Assembly (NCBI GenBank): GCA_021904315.1 | Contig: CM038909.1 | Location: forward strand, 23,226,212-23,290,211 | Reading direction: 5' to 3' | Source of the DNA: Sphagnum magellanicum | Taxonomy: Eukaryota > Streptophyta > Sphagnopsida > Sphagnales > Sphagnaceae | DNA length: 64,000 nucleotides | Part shown: positions 27,201-38,179 of the stretch, piece after piece | Layout of the letters: every line of letters starts with the position of its first letter | Position numbering within the stretch: position 1 is the stretch's first letter | Position numbers and translations under genes: made by a program | Notes under the pieces: model-generated | Database searches by the model: none | What the model saw: only the letters and a program-made list of their open reading frames with translations | Told to the model about the DNA's origin: nothing

Positions 27201-28780
27201 AAAGGTTAGGAGTCCTAAACATTATCTTCATCTTAAGGATTAATGGAAAAATGGTTCAACATTTGTTTTTAAGAATTTATTATGCTCAAGCACATACTAA
27301 GGATTTATCACGAATATGACATTCTTTTGTTTAACTAAGTTAGCCTTATAAAACAACACACAATTATTCTTACAACCATAGGACAAGATTTTGATCTAAT
27401 TTTTTGACTTCACAATGTGACCCAAGTAGATTGTTAAATTTTAATCCAAGAATCAAATTATGTAGCAACAACATCTCATCCACAAACCCATTAGTGATTC
27501 GATGAGTTGCACATGTATTCAACAACATCCATGTTTTGTTGATCTATTAAGCACTCCTTATGTATAAATGCAACTTGGATTTTGTTGTTAATTTTAAGCA
27601 ATAAGATTTGTATCTTCTAACATGAAGCATCTATCTTGTTTTTGCTTCATTTGAACCTTTTATAATGATGTCTTATTCTATAATAGTCTCAATATTGAAA
27701 ATATTTTCTTTGGTTTGATTCTTAGTTTCCTTTATGGATTCATTCATGATTGCAATACATGCATGCTCGATATTATTGGAAGTCTTTGTCATCTAAATTT
27801 TCAATTCAACATTATCATTGATGGTCTTTAGTGCAATAGTAAGCCCACATTAGGATCATGAAATGGGGTTATAGAAGTATCATGCCCCCCATTAATCTAG
27901 TTTTTTTTCAAAAGAATCAAATGACTAATGCATTTTACAATAAATGTGAACAAGCTTGAGATTAATTACTAATTATGCCATAACAAATCTACCAATTAGA
28001 ATCACTTGTTTTTATTAATTGTCGCCCAACATTGGCATAGATTTGAATCATTGCCATTTATTGTCATGTTCTAGTTACAATATGTGAATTTAATTAGTTG
28101 CTACCATAATTACTATAGTCATGTAAGTACAATATTTAAAGTTTGGACAACCCAAAGATGACAAGGAAATAGGGTTGCAAGTTTAATTAGTAAGGCATAA
28201 ATTTTAAACTTCAATTTGTTTGAAGATGAAGCATTGAATTTGGCCTTTATGTGTTAGTAGGGTGCACAAATTGTCACAACCCTAACCTTGGGTTTGCGAC
28301 CAAGGCAAGGGCCTGCAAGAGAGTGAGACAAGAGGGAGACCCGAAAGGCACATTTTATACTCCCAGGAGTGCAAGAGAATGTGAGAGAATGAACCTTCAC
28401 ACTCCCAAGGCAACTCCCCTTTGGGGGGTTGAAGTCCTGAAGGACTCTCGAATCTTCAGGGAGCGATTGTAGGGGTCAAAACCCATTGGTTTGAAGAGTT
28501 CTTTATATCATTCAAAAGCTATTGAAACATAAATGTCTAAAATGGGCTCGCATCACCCATTTGAACATCTGAAAAACAAGTTCTGGCCAAAAGAAAGGTT
28601 GGGAGTCAAATTGGCAATTACATTTAATTTGGAAAGAGGTATTGGACAACAAAAATTGTAATCATATTCTAATTGACAAGCCACCATTGCTTTCAACACT
28701 CACATGTTAAAACAAGAAATCATAATAGTGGCTTGAAAGGATTGATGCAAGAGGAACAATCTACATTATAACCTTGGGGT
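24201..28780. other. AT-rich intergenic DNA with a CCTA microsatellite
   Basis: A (CCTA)n-type tract covers about 24895-24965. A GC-richer patch at 28255-28480 has no recognisable product. No intact gene, LTR pair or reverse-transcriptase motif was found. Confidence 0.5.
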
Positions 28781-28784
28781 TACC

Positions 28785-28930
28785 CCAAGGGTGATGGATC
28801 ACTTCAATGGTATAACCTTTGTTTAAGATCTTAGAACCTTAAAAAAGGTTCTAAGTTCAAACCTAGTGGTGTGTAGGTGTTTTATCACCAAGCTTGACTT
28901 GGGGGTGCTAACAACTTGTTGGTTAGGTTT
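28785..28930 (+). mobile_element. tRNA-derived SINE-like element, copy 1
   Basis: A D-arm/A-box-like segment (CTTCAATGGTATAACC) is followed about 45 bases later by a B-box-like segment (GGTTCTAAGTTCAAACC). The 3' body (ACTTGGGGGTGCTAACAAC) matches that of the copy at 30975-31100. The order and spacing are those of a pol III promoter in a tRNA-derived SINE. Ends and target duplications are not clear. Confidence 0.5.
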
Positions 28931-30345
28931 TTTTGTGCTTCAAAAAGAAAGAAAGAAAGCTTGGGGTCGTATAAGCACTATATTTTATAAACCTTATCAT
29001 TAAGTTAGTTTGGTTGTTGATTGTATTGCATGTCACATTAGGGTAGTTTGTTCATCAATTATATTTTATAAAACATATATTAGAAACATATTAGTATTAA
29101 GCCAAGTATATGTTCATCATATATGTATGTTGATACCATTGTTGATATTAAAGGTCAACCTATATACCAAACTAACATTGGTTCCTATGTGGAACCTCTT
29201 TTATTAGGCCCATTTTATAAAGCATAACCCATTTTAGTGGCAAAAAGAATGTGCCTTATGGGGTGAGTCCTTTTGCACATTCTACCTTTTATAAAGCCCT
29301 TGTAATAATCTTAGCTTTACCAAGGGTTTGCCTTCAAATTTTTGCAATTAAAACTTTCTTGCACCATAACCTGTCATGACTCATGATAGAAAATGTGAGC
29401 TATGGGATTAGGGATAGGCTTTAAAATTGAAGTACTTTGACCCCATGGGTGATAGTTCACTAATATAATTGAAAATCACCACTGGGATTAAAATGTAAAA
29501 ATGAAACACATGGCCAAAGGCCTTGAGTGGCAAAACTAAGAAGAAGGAAAGGGTTGGTAGACTTGGAGAAAGTACCCACAATGTGAAAATCTTAGTAATG
29601 GGCATAGAAATAGACACCACTAAGAGTAGGAGGAATGGGACCCACGTAAGTGGAAAACCATTCATGTAGATTGTCCTTGGAGAAAGGGCCCATTATGGCC
29701 GTGGGTTGTTCAATGTCCAAGGACCTAGAATAATGGGGTTAGAATAAGGCATTGATTGCCCTTTTCCTTTTTTCACATGTTTGTCTTCTTGCTCATTGTG
29801 AGCATTGTTCTACTCCTCCTCATGTGCTTCCCAATGTTCTTCCTCATGTTCACCATTCTCCCTTTACTTTTCCTTGTGCTCTCCATCTGGATCCTCCCCT
29901 TCACGATCTTGTTCCACTCCATTCAATTTTTATTTTTTGGTGAATTGAATGTGCGTACTTAGCTCCGATTTTTTGTGCAATATGTGTTTTTCTAGAGTAG
30001 TGCTCTAAAGGGGTTTGTTTGGTTAAAAGGTTCGGCATCTCCTTATGCAAATGTGTCGAAATTTGTCAGCAGAGATTGGTTAAGGATGGTAGAATCCACA
30101 CAAAAGAGGGTTGTCAAGTTCAGAAGGAGTTGGGAATGAGAAACATAAGGAAGTTGATCAAAGTTGTAGTTCTGCTAATAAAGTATGGGGTTGAGAGCTT
30201 GAAGTGGGGATGATAGGAGAGAGGTTTATTAATAGAGGGCTCCAAATTGGAGTGTTGGGAAAAGGATCGGGGGAGAGGTTGTAAGCTACATTTAGTAAGA
30301 GGATGTCTATGGCAATTTCTAGGGTTTTTTCACCAATTGCTGTGT
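28931..30345. other. Intergenic DNA, no gene seen
   Basis: Only short open frames without motifs. The hydrophobic frame at 29756-29962 reads through CT-rich sequence and is not supported as a gene. Confidence 0.5.
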
Positions 30346-30742
30346 TTTTTTCTTCAATGTCTAGGGATGATGAGCATCTAAGAAGCTGCATTGGTTGAGT
30401 GTTTTTTTCTTCAATGTCTAGGGATGATGAGCATCTAAGAAGGTGCATTGGTTGAGTGTTTTTTTCTTCCATGTCTAGGGATGATGAACATCTAAGAAGC
30501 TGCATTGGTTGAGTGTTTTTTTCTTCGATGTCTAGGGATGATGAGCATCTAAGAAGGTGCATTGGTTGAGTTTTTTTTTCTTCGATGTCTAGGGATGATG
30601 AGCATCTAAGAAGGTGCATTGGTTGAGTGGTTTTTTCTTCGATGTCTAGGGATGATGAGCATCTAAGAAGCTGCATTGGTTGAGTGTTTTTTTCTTCAAT
30701 GTCTAGGGATGATGAGCATCTAAGAAGCTGCATTGGTTGAAT
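30346..30742. repeat. 57-bp minisatellite, seven copies at exact period
   Basis: The landmark TCTAGGGATGATGA starts at 30360, 30417, 30474, 30531, 30588, 30645 and 30702, always 57 bases apart. Copies differ by one to three substitutions. Because 57 is a multiple of three, the minus strand stays open and gives a 19-residue repeat (MQLLRCSSSLDIEEKNTQP); that open frame is most likely a by-product, since it lacks any flanking coding signal. Confidence 0.95.
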
Positions 30743-30974
30743 GTTGAGGCAAGAAGCTCACGGAAGGGTGAGATTCCATTTGATTGAACATTGAAAAGAT
30801 GAATGAAAAAAAAAAAAAGGGTTTTCGGTTGTCCATATAGTGATCATTTTTGTCTCAAGATGTAGCATTCTTTTAGGACTTGTGGTGGAGTGTTGTCTTG
30901 ATATCTCTTCATGCTTCCATCCTTGTTCGAAGAACCATTTGCCATCTTCCAAAGAAGACTTTCCCAAGATGAGT

Positions 30975-31100
30975 AATCGAAGAGTAAAGCACCAAGCACC
31001 TTTTGGGGACCTTGGGACCACGGAAGGTCCTGGGTTCAATTCCTGAAGGCCCTCTCTGCCACTGAGCTTTTTGACTTGGGGTTGCCAACAGCTCTCTCAA
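30975..31100 (+). mobile_element. tRNA-derived SINE-like element, copy 2
   Basis: GTAAAGCACC (D-arm-like), then GGACCACGGAAGGTCC (a paired arm) and GGGTTCAATTCC (B box) reproduce a tRNA-like order. The downstream body GACTTGGGGTTGCCAACAGC matches copy 1 at 28785. It ends next to the promoter of the membrin gene. Confidence 0.55.
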
Positions 31101-31103
31101 GAC

Positions 31104-31530
31104 TTTGTGACGTGGCTAGCCTCTAAATGGCCCACAACAGTGCTAGAGTTGATGATGTGGCGAAAAATTTCGTGGCCAGAGTTTGATGACATGGCGTATT
31201 AGGGTAATAATGTGAGAGAACTTGTGGCAAATGTCCAGAACCAGATGACGAAAAAGGTGGCTGGTTATGATGTGGCTGGAACAACGTTACCAAAAATAGC
31301 TGACTGGGTTATAAGCTATGATGTGTGTGGGAACGAGGTTACAAAACAGCTGGCATGGGTCATGACGTGGCAGGAACGAGGTGATGAAATCGCTGACTAG
31401 GTTATGAGTTAAGATGTGGGGGAACCAAGGTTAGAAAACAGGTGACTGGGTTTATTGACGTGGCAGGAACGAGGTGACGAAATAGCTGACTGGGTTGTGT
31501 CGTCGGTTTTATATCCGAGGTGACGATATA
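31104..31530 (+). promoter_or_regulatory. Membrin promoter with repeated TGACGTGGC-type boxes
   Basis: Exact TGACGTGGC occurs at 31108-31116, 31363-31371 and 31456-31464; one-base variants occur at 31153 (TGATGTGGC), 31187 (TGACATGGC) and 31268 (TGATGTGGC), with a weaker one near 31412. They belong to a diverged tandem repeat of roughly 45-50 bases (GGAACGAGGT.A..AAA.AGCTGACTGGGTT). A TATA-like TTTTATAT lies near 31507-31514. TGACGTGG is the core bound by bZIP factors, including those of the unfolded-protein response; the use here is inferred. Confidence 0.55.
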
Positions 31531-32472
31531 TGGAAGACACCTCGGATTGATTTGGGACCTGGAAAGGAGAAGGAAGGTGGAAGACGAAGGCTTCTGAGAG
31601 AGAGGGAGAAGAGAGAGAGCCTTGCAGCGCAAGACTTGTCGATGGCGATGAGCGGGAATTCAAAAGATGCGATCGATCGGAGGTCTGGAGGTGTACAGAT
31701 CTCACTTCTCTGCTGCTGCTGTAACAACAAGCTTCTTCTTGTATCTGAATAAAAAATCCGTTCGTTACCTGCAGAGTTGCTGACAGCCGTTTTCAAGCTG
31801 CAGGTAAAGCTTGAAAACTCCCATTCTTTTTTCCGTCTCTGCAACTCCCTTTTTCTTTTACTTCCGGGGTCTCTCTCCCGCATCTCGGTAGAATTCCAGG
31901 CGCAGATCGTGGATCTTCATCATGCAGGGGAAGTACGTACTACCTTTGTATGAATTTTTGTGTATTAGGGTTTTTCTGCTTGTTTTCTGAGAAGAAAAGG
32001 AGAAATGGGGTTTGCATTGGGACTTCTGTGTGCTGTAACTGCACCTGCGGGGTTTGTTAGTTGAGTTTTCAGGGAGTTGAAATGTGGTAGGATGCTGATT
32101 GTATCAGATCTGGAAACATTGGGCCGGTTACAGGGATGCTGATGTAAGATCTTTTGACATTGGATGCATGATTTCCCCTTCGTTGCACCAGAAACTGGAG
32201 GTTACAATTGCAGAAAGAGTAAGAGAATTCTTTGTCAAGTTCCTTGAGCAGCACTCTATGACTCTCTGTGTTTTTCTCAACTTTTTTTTCTTATTCTAAT
32301 CAGTTTGCTGATGTGTTTGTTTTGTTTGTCTCCAGCAGACTCACAAGGAATCTCAGATCTAAGTTGTAATCTCTGCATGCAAGGGACTGAGTAAAGGGGA
32401 GCATGTTTCTTCTTTGATTGAGAAACCAGTTTGTTTGAGGATATTGTGACTTAAGGATCAGCAAGCAGCAGC
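31531..32472 (+). other. 5' leader of membrin with a probable leader intron
   Basis: A strong donor CTGCAG/GTAAAG lies near 31803 and a strong acceptor CTCCAG near 32336, framing an intron of about 530 bases. A telo-box (TTAGGGTTT) at 31965-31973 would lie inside it. Short open frames here show no homology. Confidence 0.45.
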
Positions 32473-33171
32473 ATGGCAGCCACACTATCTGAGGTGTATG
32501 CTCAGGCTCGCCATACATTGCTACAGGTCCGTGATGGGCTGGAAAGGTTGGAACGTCTGGAATCATCAGGACAGCAGCCCAGCCCTAGCTTTGGAGTATT
32601 GGGGCAAGAAGGACCAGTGGCGCCAGACCTTGCACAACGAGTGAAGAATGAACTAGGGCAGCTGCAAGTGTGGAGCACAGACATGGATCGCTTGTGGAGG
32701 CAGCAAATGCCTAAAGGACAACGTGAGCTGTGGAGACGCAAGGTGGAGCAAGTTGCGGAGGAAGTGGAGGCTTTGAAAGCAGGGCTGGAGAAGCATCAGA
32801 ACCGCCAGCGGCATCGCCAAATTGAGGCTCAAGAACGTGCTGAACTCTTCCGACGGACAAGAGGAGATGGTGCTCAGGTCTTACAGGTGTATGACGAGGA
32901 GGCGCAGTCAATGCAATCGGTCCGTAACTCTTCACGCATGCTGGATGATGCTTTTGCAACTGGGACTGCTGTTCTCGCCCAATTTGCCATACAACGTGAC
33001 CGTCTCAAGCAAGCTCAGCGCAAAGCATATGATGTGTTGAATACTGTTGGGCTAGGGAATTCAGTGATGAGAGTGATCGAGAGACGGCAACTCATGGATA
33101 AATGGGTTGCATATGTGGGGATGCTTGTCACCATTATCATTGTCATAGTCTTCTGGAGATGGACTCACTAG
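32473..33171 (+). CDS. MEMB: Membrin, Golgi Qb-SNARE (MEMB11/MEMB12 type)
   Basis: A tail-anchored SNARE that acts in ER-to-Golgi and intra-Golgi membrane fusion, pairing with Qa-, Qc- and R-SNAREs. The 232-residue protein is coded by one uninterrupted exon, the usual membrin length. Residues 1-110 form the charged helical N-terminal region (MAATLSEVYAQARHTLLQVR, a Q/R-rich middle). Residues about 150-205 form the SNARE helix with the conserved end LGNSVMRVIERR; by comparison with mammalian membrin the zero-layer glutamine is probably Q174 in FAIQRDRLK. Residues about 211-229 are a hydrophobic anchor, followed by the short luminal tail RWTH. The start is the first ATG of the frame, after an in-frame stop upstream. 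The coding region is G/C-rich relative to its surroundings. Confidence 0.95.
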   Translation: MAATLSEVYAQARHTLLQVRDGLERLERLESSGQQPSPSFGVLGQEGPVAPDLAQRVKNELGQLQVWSTDMDRLWRQQMPKGQRELWRRKVEQVAEEVEALKAGLEKHQNRQRHRQIEAQERAELFRRTRGDGAQVLQVYDEEAQSMQSVRNSSRMLDDAFATGTAVLAQFAIQRDRLKQAQRKAYDVLNTVGLGNSVMRVIERRQLMDKWVAYVGMLVTIIIVIVFWRWTH

Positions 33172-34320
33172 GCAAAGGTCTGGAGAAGAATAAATAAAGG
33201 AGTTTTGTCAGCTCTGAGATATCCAGTTTCATGGCTAGCACAAAACTCCACGTAAACATTGGCAACCTGTGGTCAAGCTGGAGGTGCTGGTGATTTGGTC
33301 GCCATTACAATTTATCAGAGCTGAGGAAACCCAACCCAAAAAACTAAGGTCTGTACAGATTGAAAGACCCTATACCCCTGAGAGGCACAAGCAGGACTGA
33401 TTCATGATTTTCTATGGTCAGAGAGCAAATTTTCAACAATTTTACATTTTGTATGTGCATAATTGTTGCCTTCAGTGAATTTCTGCTGATTGTGAACAAC
33501 AGAGGATGGCTATGGCTGTTCTAGAAGTTCTAACTTCTGTGCTGGTAATTAGTTTGCAGCATGTTCCACTAACATAGGCTGGTTTCCATCCAGTCTTTCA
33601 TTAATACTTAGGCACTGTTTAACATTCTTTTGTTGGTATGTTGTTGGCATCACCAGTCATCAAGAAAGTAACAGCTTTTTACGGAGTCCATTTGAACTCA
33701 CAAATGGACATTCAATGGTCTATAGGATGTCAAGCTCTCTCCCAGAATCCTTGTGATCAAGTAATGTTTACTCACCAAGCTTTGGGTCCTTTCAAATTGT
33801 CCCTTACACAATAGTTAAGATCGAAGATCTTATGCAAATTTCCAATTTAGTGTTTTACCAAACTGACAGTTAACTCCTCATAAAATTGATTGTGTTTTGT
33901 TCAATGTCATGCAACTACCTAAAAATGTAAAACCCTGCGAGCAACGCTAAGATCATTTAAAATGAAAGGAAAGAGATTATAGCTCCCAAAATTAGTACAA
34001 AGAAAAATGCAAGACTACTAGAAAAGTAGGACTTCAACCCAAGTTAAAGTATTTATAAAATATATAAAATATTTATAAAATTGATGAATTTATATTCAAT
34101 TAGAACTATATGTGAACTCTAGATTTAGGTAGATGGGTGGCTAATAGGTATAGATTATAATCTGCTAAAAGCATTGTCTTGATTGTAATGCAAATAACCA
34201 TAAAGAGATCTCTACAATGAATCTTGAGATCAAGGGTGACATAAAATTCAGTAGATATGTTGTAATTGTGTATTCATATCCCTCTTGCCATAAAACTTAC
34301 CTCAAAAATTTCATTATTAT
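33172..34320 (+). other. 3' untranslated region and downstream flank of membrin
   Basis: An AATAAA-like AATAAATAAA at 33190-33199 lies very soon after the stop; later composition turns AT-rich. No other gene is seen. Confidence 0.4.
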
Positions 34321-34985
34321 ATTCTTGTCAACTTTTATTGATAAACTTGCAAAAAAAACTAAAAAACATATTAAAAAATATTACTATAATATTTTTGTCA
34401 ACTTTTGTTGACACCTTCATAAAAAAACCAAAAAAACTATATAAAAAATATTACTATAATGTTTTTGTCAACTGTTGTTGACACCTTTGTAAAAAAACCA
34501 AAAAACTATATTAAAAAATATTACTATAATTTTTTGGTCAACTTTTATTGACACCTTTGTAAAAAAACCAAAAAAACTATATAAAAAATATCACTATAAT
34601 ATTTTTGTCAACTTTTGTTGACACCTTTGTTAAAAAACTAAAAAATTAAATCAAAACTATTACTATAATATTTTTGTCAACTTTTGTTGACACCTTTGTA
34701 AAAAAACCAAAAAACTATGTAAAAAATATTACTGTAATATTTTTGTCAACTTTTGTTGACACCTTTGTAAAAAACCCTAAAAAACTAAATCAAAACTATT
34801 ACTATAATATTCTTGTCAACTTTTGTTGACAACTTTGTAAGGAAAAAGAAAAACTAAAAACTATATTAAAAAATTACTATGATATTCTTGTCAACTTTTG
34901 TTGGCAACTTTGTGAAAAAACAAAAACAAAAAACTATATAAAAAATATTACTATAATTTGTTTGTCAACTTTTGTAAATGACTTC
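34320..34985. repeat. 70-bp minisatellite, ten copies, with a palindrome in each unit
   Basis: The landmark TGTCAAC (or one-base variant) starts at 34326, 34396, 34466, 34536, 34606, 34675, 34744, 34814, 34889 and 34963, giving periods of 69-75 bases. Most units carry TGTCAACTTTTGTTGACA, a perfect 7-base inverted repeat around TTTT, followed by a poly-A/ACCAAAAAACTATAT segment and ATATTACTATAAT. No coding sense. Confidence 0.95.
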
Positions 34986-35332
34986 ACAGTGAAATCCCTC
35001 TGTTAGTTCAGTATATGCCCAACTTCCCGTCATGACTTTGAAGCCATAGGTGCAGCACTCACAGATTTGTTTGTGTGTGTTTGGATCAATCTCACTTCTT
35101 AGCCAGACGCTGTAGCCAAATCGAATCCACCAATCAAGAACTTAGATTAGGTAACAAAACCTTAAGAAGAAGTCCATCTTTTAGATGATTTCAAATGGCA
35201 TCTAGAATTATCCAATGCCGCACTTTTGAACTAGTCATGTGCATACTAATAGCTTCCACCAATTGATGCAAAAGATCAACTTTGTGCATCTAACCCTACC
35301 TTATAATCAACTCAAATGAAGTCAATGTATTG

Positions 35333-38039
35333 TTAATGACTCACCATTATAGCCCACCAATGATCCATTGATCCGGTGTTCTCAAGCTTTGTGCTAGTGT
35401 ATGCATCAATTGTATTCATAGCCTATCCCACAATCCAAAATCATGGTTTTTACTTAATATAATTAATTATACTTTCACTCATTAAGGATGCTAGAATATC
35501 CAAGGAAAACAAGAAATAAATGTTCCAAGGAGAAATAGCAATAGAATATAGAGCAAGGGCAATAAAGAAACATTGCATAAAAAACAATTGCATGATTCGA
35601 ATGTTGGGTGGGGAAAAACACAATTTGGCAGGGAGAAGGAGAATCACCTCAATCCACTTTGCAAGGTGCGGTCGACCAACTTTTGAGTCATAGTTGCTTG
35701 GGAAGGAGATCTCAGCTCTTTCAAGGAAAGGAATATATATCATGTCAACCTGACACAAGAAGGTTGAATGAGCAATCCTCTCACACAAACAAAGAAAATT
35801 ACACATTGAATGGTGTCAAAATCCTTGATGGTCTTTACATAATACAAAAATGAACAAGAAAATGAGTCTTTTAATTTGGACAATATATATGCAACATAAA
35901 CCACTCACCATGCTAACTGATTTGCCAAAGAAGAATGGTCCTTCATTGGCATACTTTTTGAGCACATTTTCCAAGTGGTCCAACATTGGCGCTAGAGACA
36001 CAAGCAAATGATGAATAAGGGAAAAAAATAATGTCTGGAAAGGACTAGTTCTCATCATGTTATTGGCCTACACAAAAACTCCCATTATTAATTCCAAGAT
36101 CAAATATGAATCCAATTGCTACTTTCTAGTCCATCCTTTGCATACACATAGTCCTTGAATATCGCATGTCGGTGAGTTCAACAATCAAGCACAAAACAAA
36201 ACAAAGAGACAGAGATCAGAATGCATAGAATTTTTTCTTACCGACATCTATAACAGTAGCTGGAGCCCCATTATTGAAACCAAGAGCTTTAGTCCAAGCC
36301 ACAAAAAAGCTATCCCTGTACTTCAGTAGCTCTGCAGTTGCCTCTTTCTTCTCCTCTTCCTGTCACTTTTGACATTTTCCTTCTTGAGCATTTCTTCATA
36401 CCCTAAACCCAAAACGCTAAGCATGATACCTTGTTTTCAGATCACATTGTTCCTTGGTTGTTTGGTGGGACTTTGATTTTGTTACTCAAATTCCTTCTGT
36501 AAAATTTCATAGACTGGGAATTATATAGGATTTGATTAATTAAATATGGCTACTACCCAACAAATCAAACATATACAATCCTTTTGATTGAAGCACTCAA
36601 AAGATCTCATTTGTCTTTCCTATTATCAAGAAAAATCTAGGAAGTGATGAAAATGGGTCTTCAAAGAGCAGTAGCTTTGTGTGATAAAACAAGATTCATG
36701 CATCATAAAGAAGCAAAATCTTACAAAAGTCTTGACACTAAAAAGACATAAATTGGGCTCATGCATACAGTGGGTGTTATGGTTGGCCCTCCAAATTCTT
36801 GATCGAGATACACGAGCAAGTCCAAGCTTTCACCTTTCACTTTGCCATTATGCTCCAGTGCTGGAACCTACCTTGTCGATCCCACATAGCAGATCTATAA
36901 GGTAACATGACAAAGAATGAATTTCACATGAAATTTCATGATCCCAATCTCGGCACTGAATTACATGCAAGTTTTACATTCTTCTTCTCAGCTAAATTTA
37001 GAAGCAATGAGCATTTTGTCATGGTCCCGGAAACTTACTTTGCCAACATGATAAACCTTCTCCTTGTACCAAGGAGGCTTATCAAAGATATTGATTGGGA
37101 CACACTCTATTTCATCCAAACCCTTCACACACAAACACATCAATAATTTTAGTGATGAACCCTTTGCACATCATATAGCTAACTCACCTCAACTCTATTG
37201 ATCTCTTCAACAATTCAGGAATTGCAGAGACCTAATTGGAAATCAATGTTCATTATTGATTTTGCTCCCACTTTCTTGAGATTGTCTATTACGGTTACGA
37301 TCAGATGCTGAAACAAAAACCAAAAAAATTGTCAACAAGAAACCTTGTAATTCAAGGCAATTTGCACACACTGTGAAGCTGGACTTGCTGGGAAATAATA
37401 CAATCTGCTCAATGTCACACAACCCATGTAGAGTTAGACCATTTCCTTCTTTGGGTCGCTCTTTCGAGTTCTGAAATCAAGACCCAAAAACAGGAACTTA
37501 GTTATTTTTAAGCATACAAAATGATCATACATATCTTATGATTTCCCCATTACCCAGGTTATCTTGAGAGTCTGTGAGGTATGCTTTGCAAGTGCAACAG
37601 CTGATCATCAAAAAATGATATGCAAAATAACGTGTGCAAAATTAGGTCACCTGGTTGTGCCATCGAAAAGAGGTGGGCACTCTGATTTGGAGTCCAGAAG
37701 TTGAGGTATCTGCTGCCTGCAAAATGATCACCACCCATCACAGAGAATCCAATGAAGATGTGAATAACAAAAAGCATTGGGTTTCAAACTAACTATGGCT
37801 GATGATGGACAAATTTCTTGCAAAAACAGTTGGAAAAAACTTCGCATATCTAACATATCAACAAATATGCGCATCTGGGGTTGTGCACACTACTATACTT
37901 CAGCAATCTATCTGGCTTGGATTACCATGAAAAAAACAAATCACACAATACTCAGCTTCCAGACATCAGTTCCAACATACCCAACTTTGCCAGAGCAGCT
38001 TTTTAAACTTGAAATCTTGAGAGGTTACCTGGGTGCCAT
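35333..38039 (-). CDS. GSTL: Lambda-class glutathione S-transferase with Ser in the catalytic Cys position
   Basis: Lambda GSTs are cytosolic or plastid glutathione-dependent thiol transferases/reductases. Nine coding exons on the minus strand: 38039-38029, 37716-37651, 37404-37344, 37122-37039, 36867-36769, 36359-36242, 35991-35909, 35749-35648 and 35422-35333. All junctions are GT-AG and close in phase, giving 237 residues, the normal GSTL length. Recognisable parts: CPPLFDGTTRLYY, GLDEIECVPINIFDKPPWYK, VPALEHNGKVKGESLDLL (the cis-proline and ES glutathione site), APMLDHLENVL and VDMIYIPFLERAEISF..GRPHLAKWIE. In family members a CPFAQ motif follows LYI.Y; here it reads SPASQ, so Ser33 replaces the catalytic Cys. 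The first coding exon is only 11 bases (ATG GCA CCC AG) and is the least certain. The tail after NTIDAYTSTK is diverged. Confidence 0.85.
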
Positions 38040-38178
38040 GGCTGCAAACTTGAGAATGTCTCACTATCCAGACTTTGATGTTGAAGAGATTGAATGTTAT
38101 TATAGCACTCCAAAACAAACAAACTTTCCACAAGGAGAAGAGAGTGAGTTGCTATGAAGATTAGACCCATCCACTAAA
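38040..38178 (-). promoter_or_regulatory. GSTL leader/upstream region
   Basis: Lies upstream of the inferred GSTL start (minus sense, TTGCAGCCATGG context). A plus-strand open frame at 37777-38157 crosses it but has no known domain and overlaps two GSTL exons, so it is taken as chance. Confidence 0.35.
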
Positions 38179-38179
38179 A

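Noticed and set aside
27440-27560. Possible copia protease-like motif on the minus strand (TWMLLNTCATHRITNG)
   Set aside because: Resembles the W-(L/M)-D-(T/S)-GA motif only loosely, lacks the catalytic D-T/S-G, and no integrase or reverse-transcriptase motif or LTR was found nearby.
29756-29962. Hydrophobic 68-residue open frame resembling a membrane protein
   Set aside because: It is a reading of CT-rich DNA with overlapping open frames; no start context or homology.
30158-30733. 191-residue minus-strand open frame of 19-residue repeats
   Set aside because: It exists because the minisatellite period (57) is a multiple of three; no flanking coding signal or known domain.
34320-34985. CRISPR-like array
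   Set aside because: Spacers are not unique; whole 70-base units repeat, and the DNA is plant nuclear, so this is a minisatellite.
37777-38157. 126-residue plus-strand open frame
   Set aside because: It overlaps the inferred first exon and leader of the minus-strand GST gene and has no recognisable domain.
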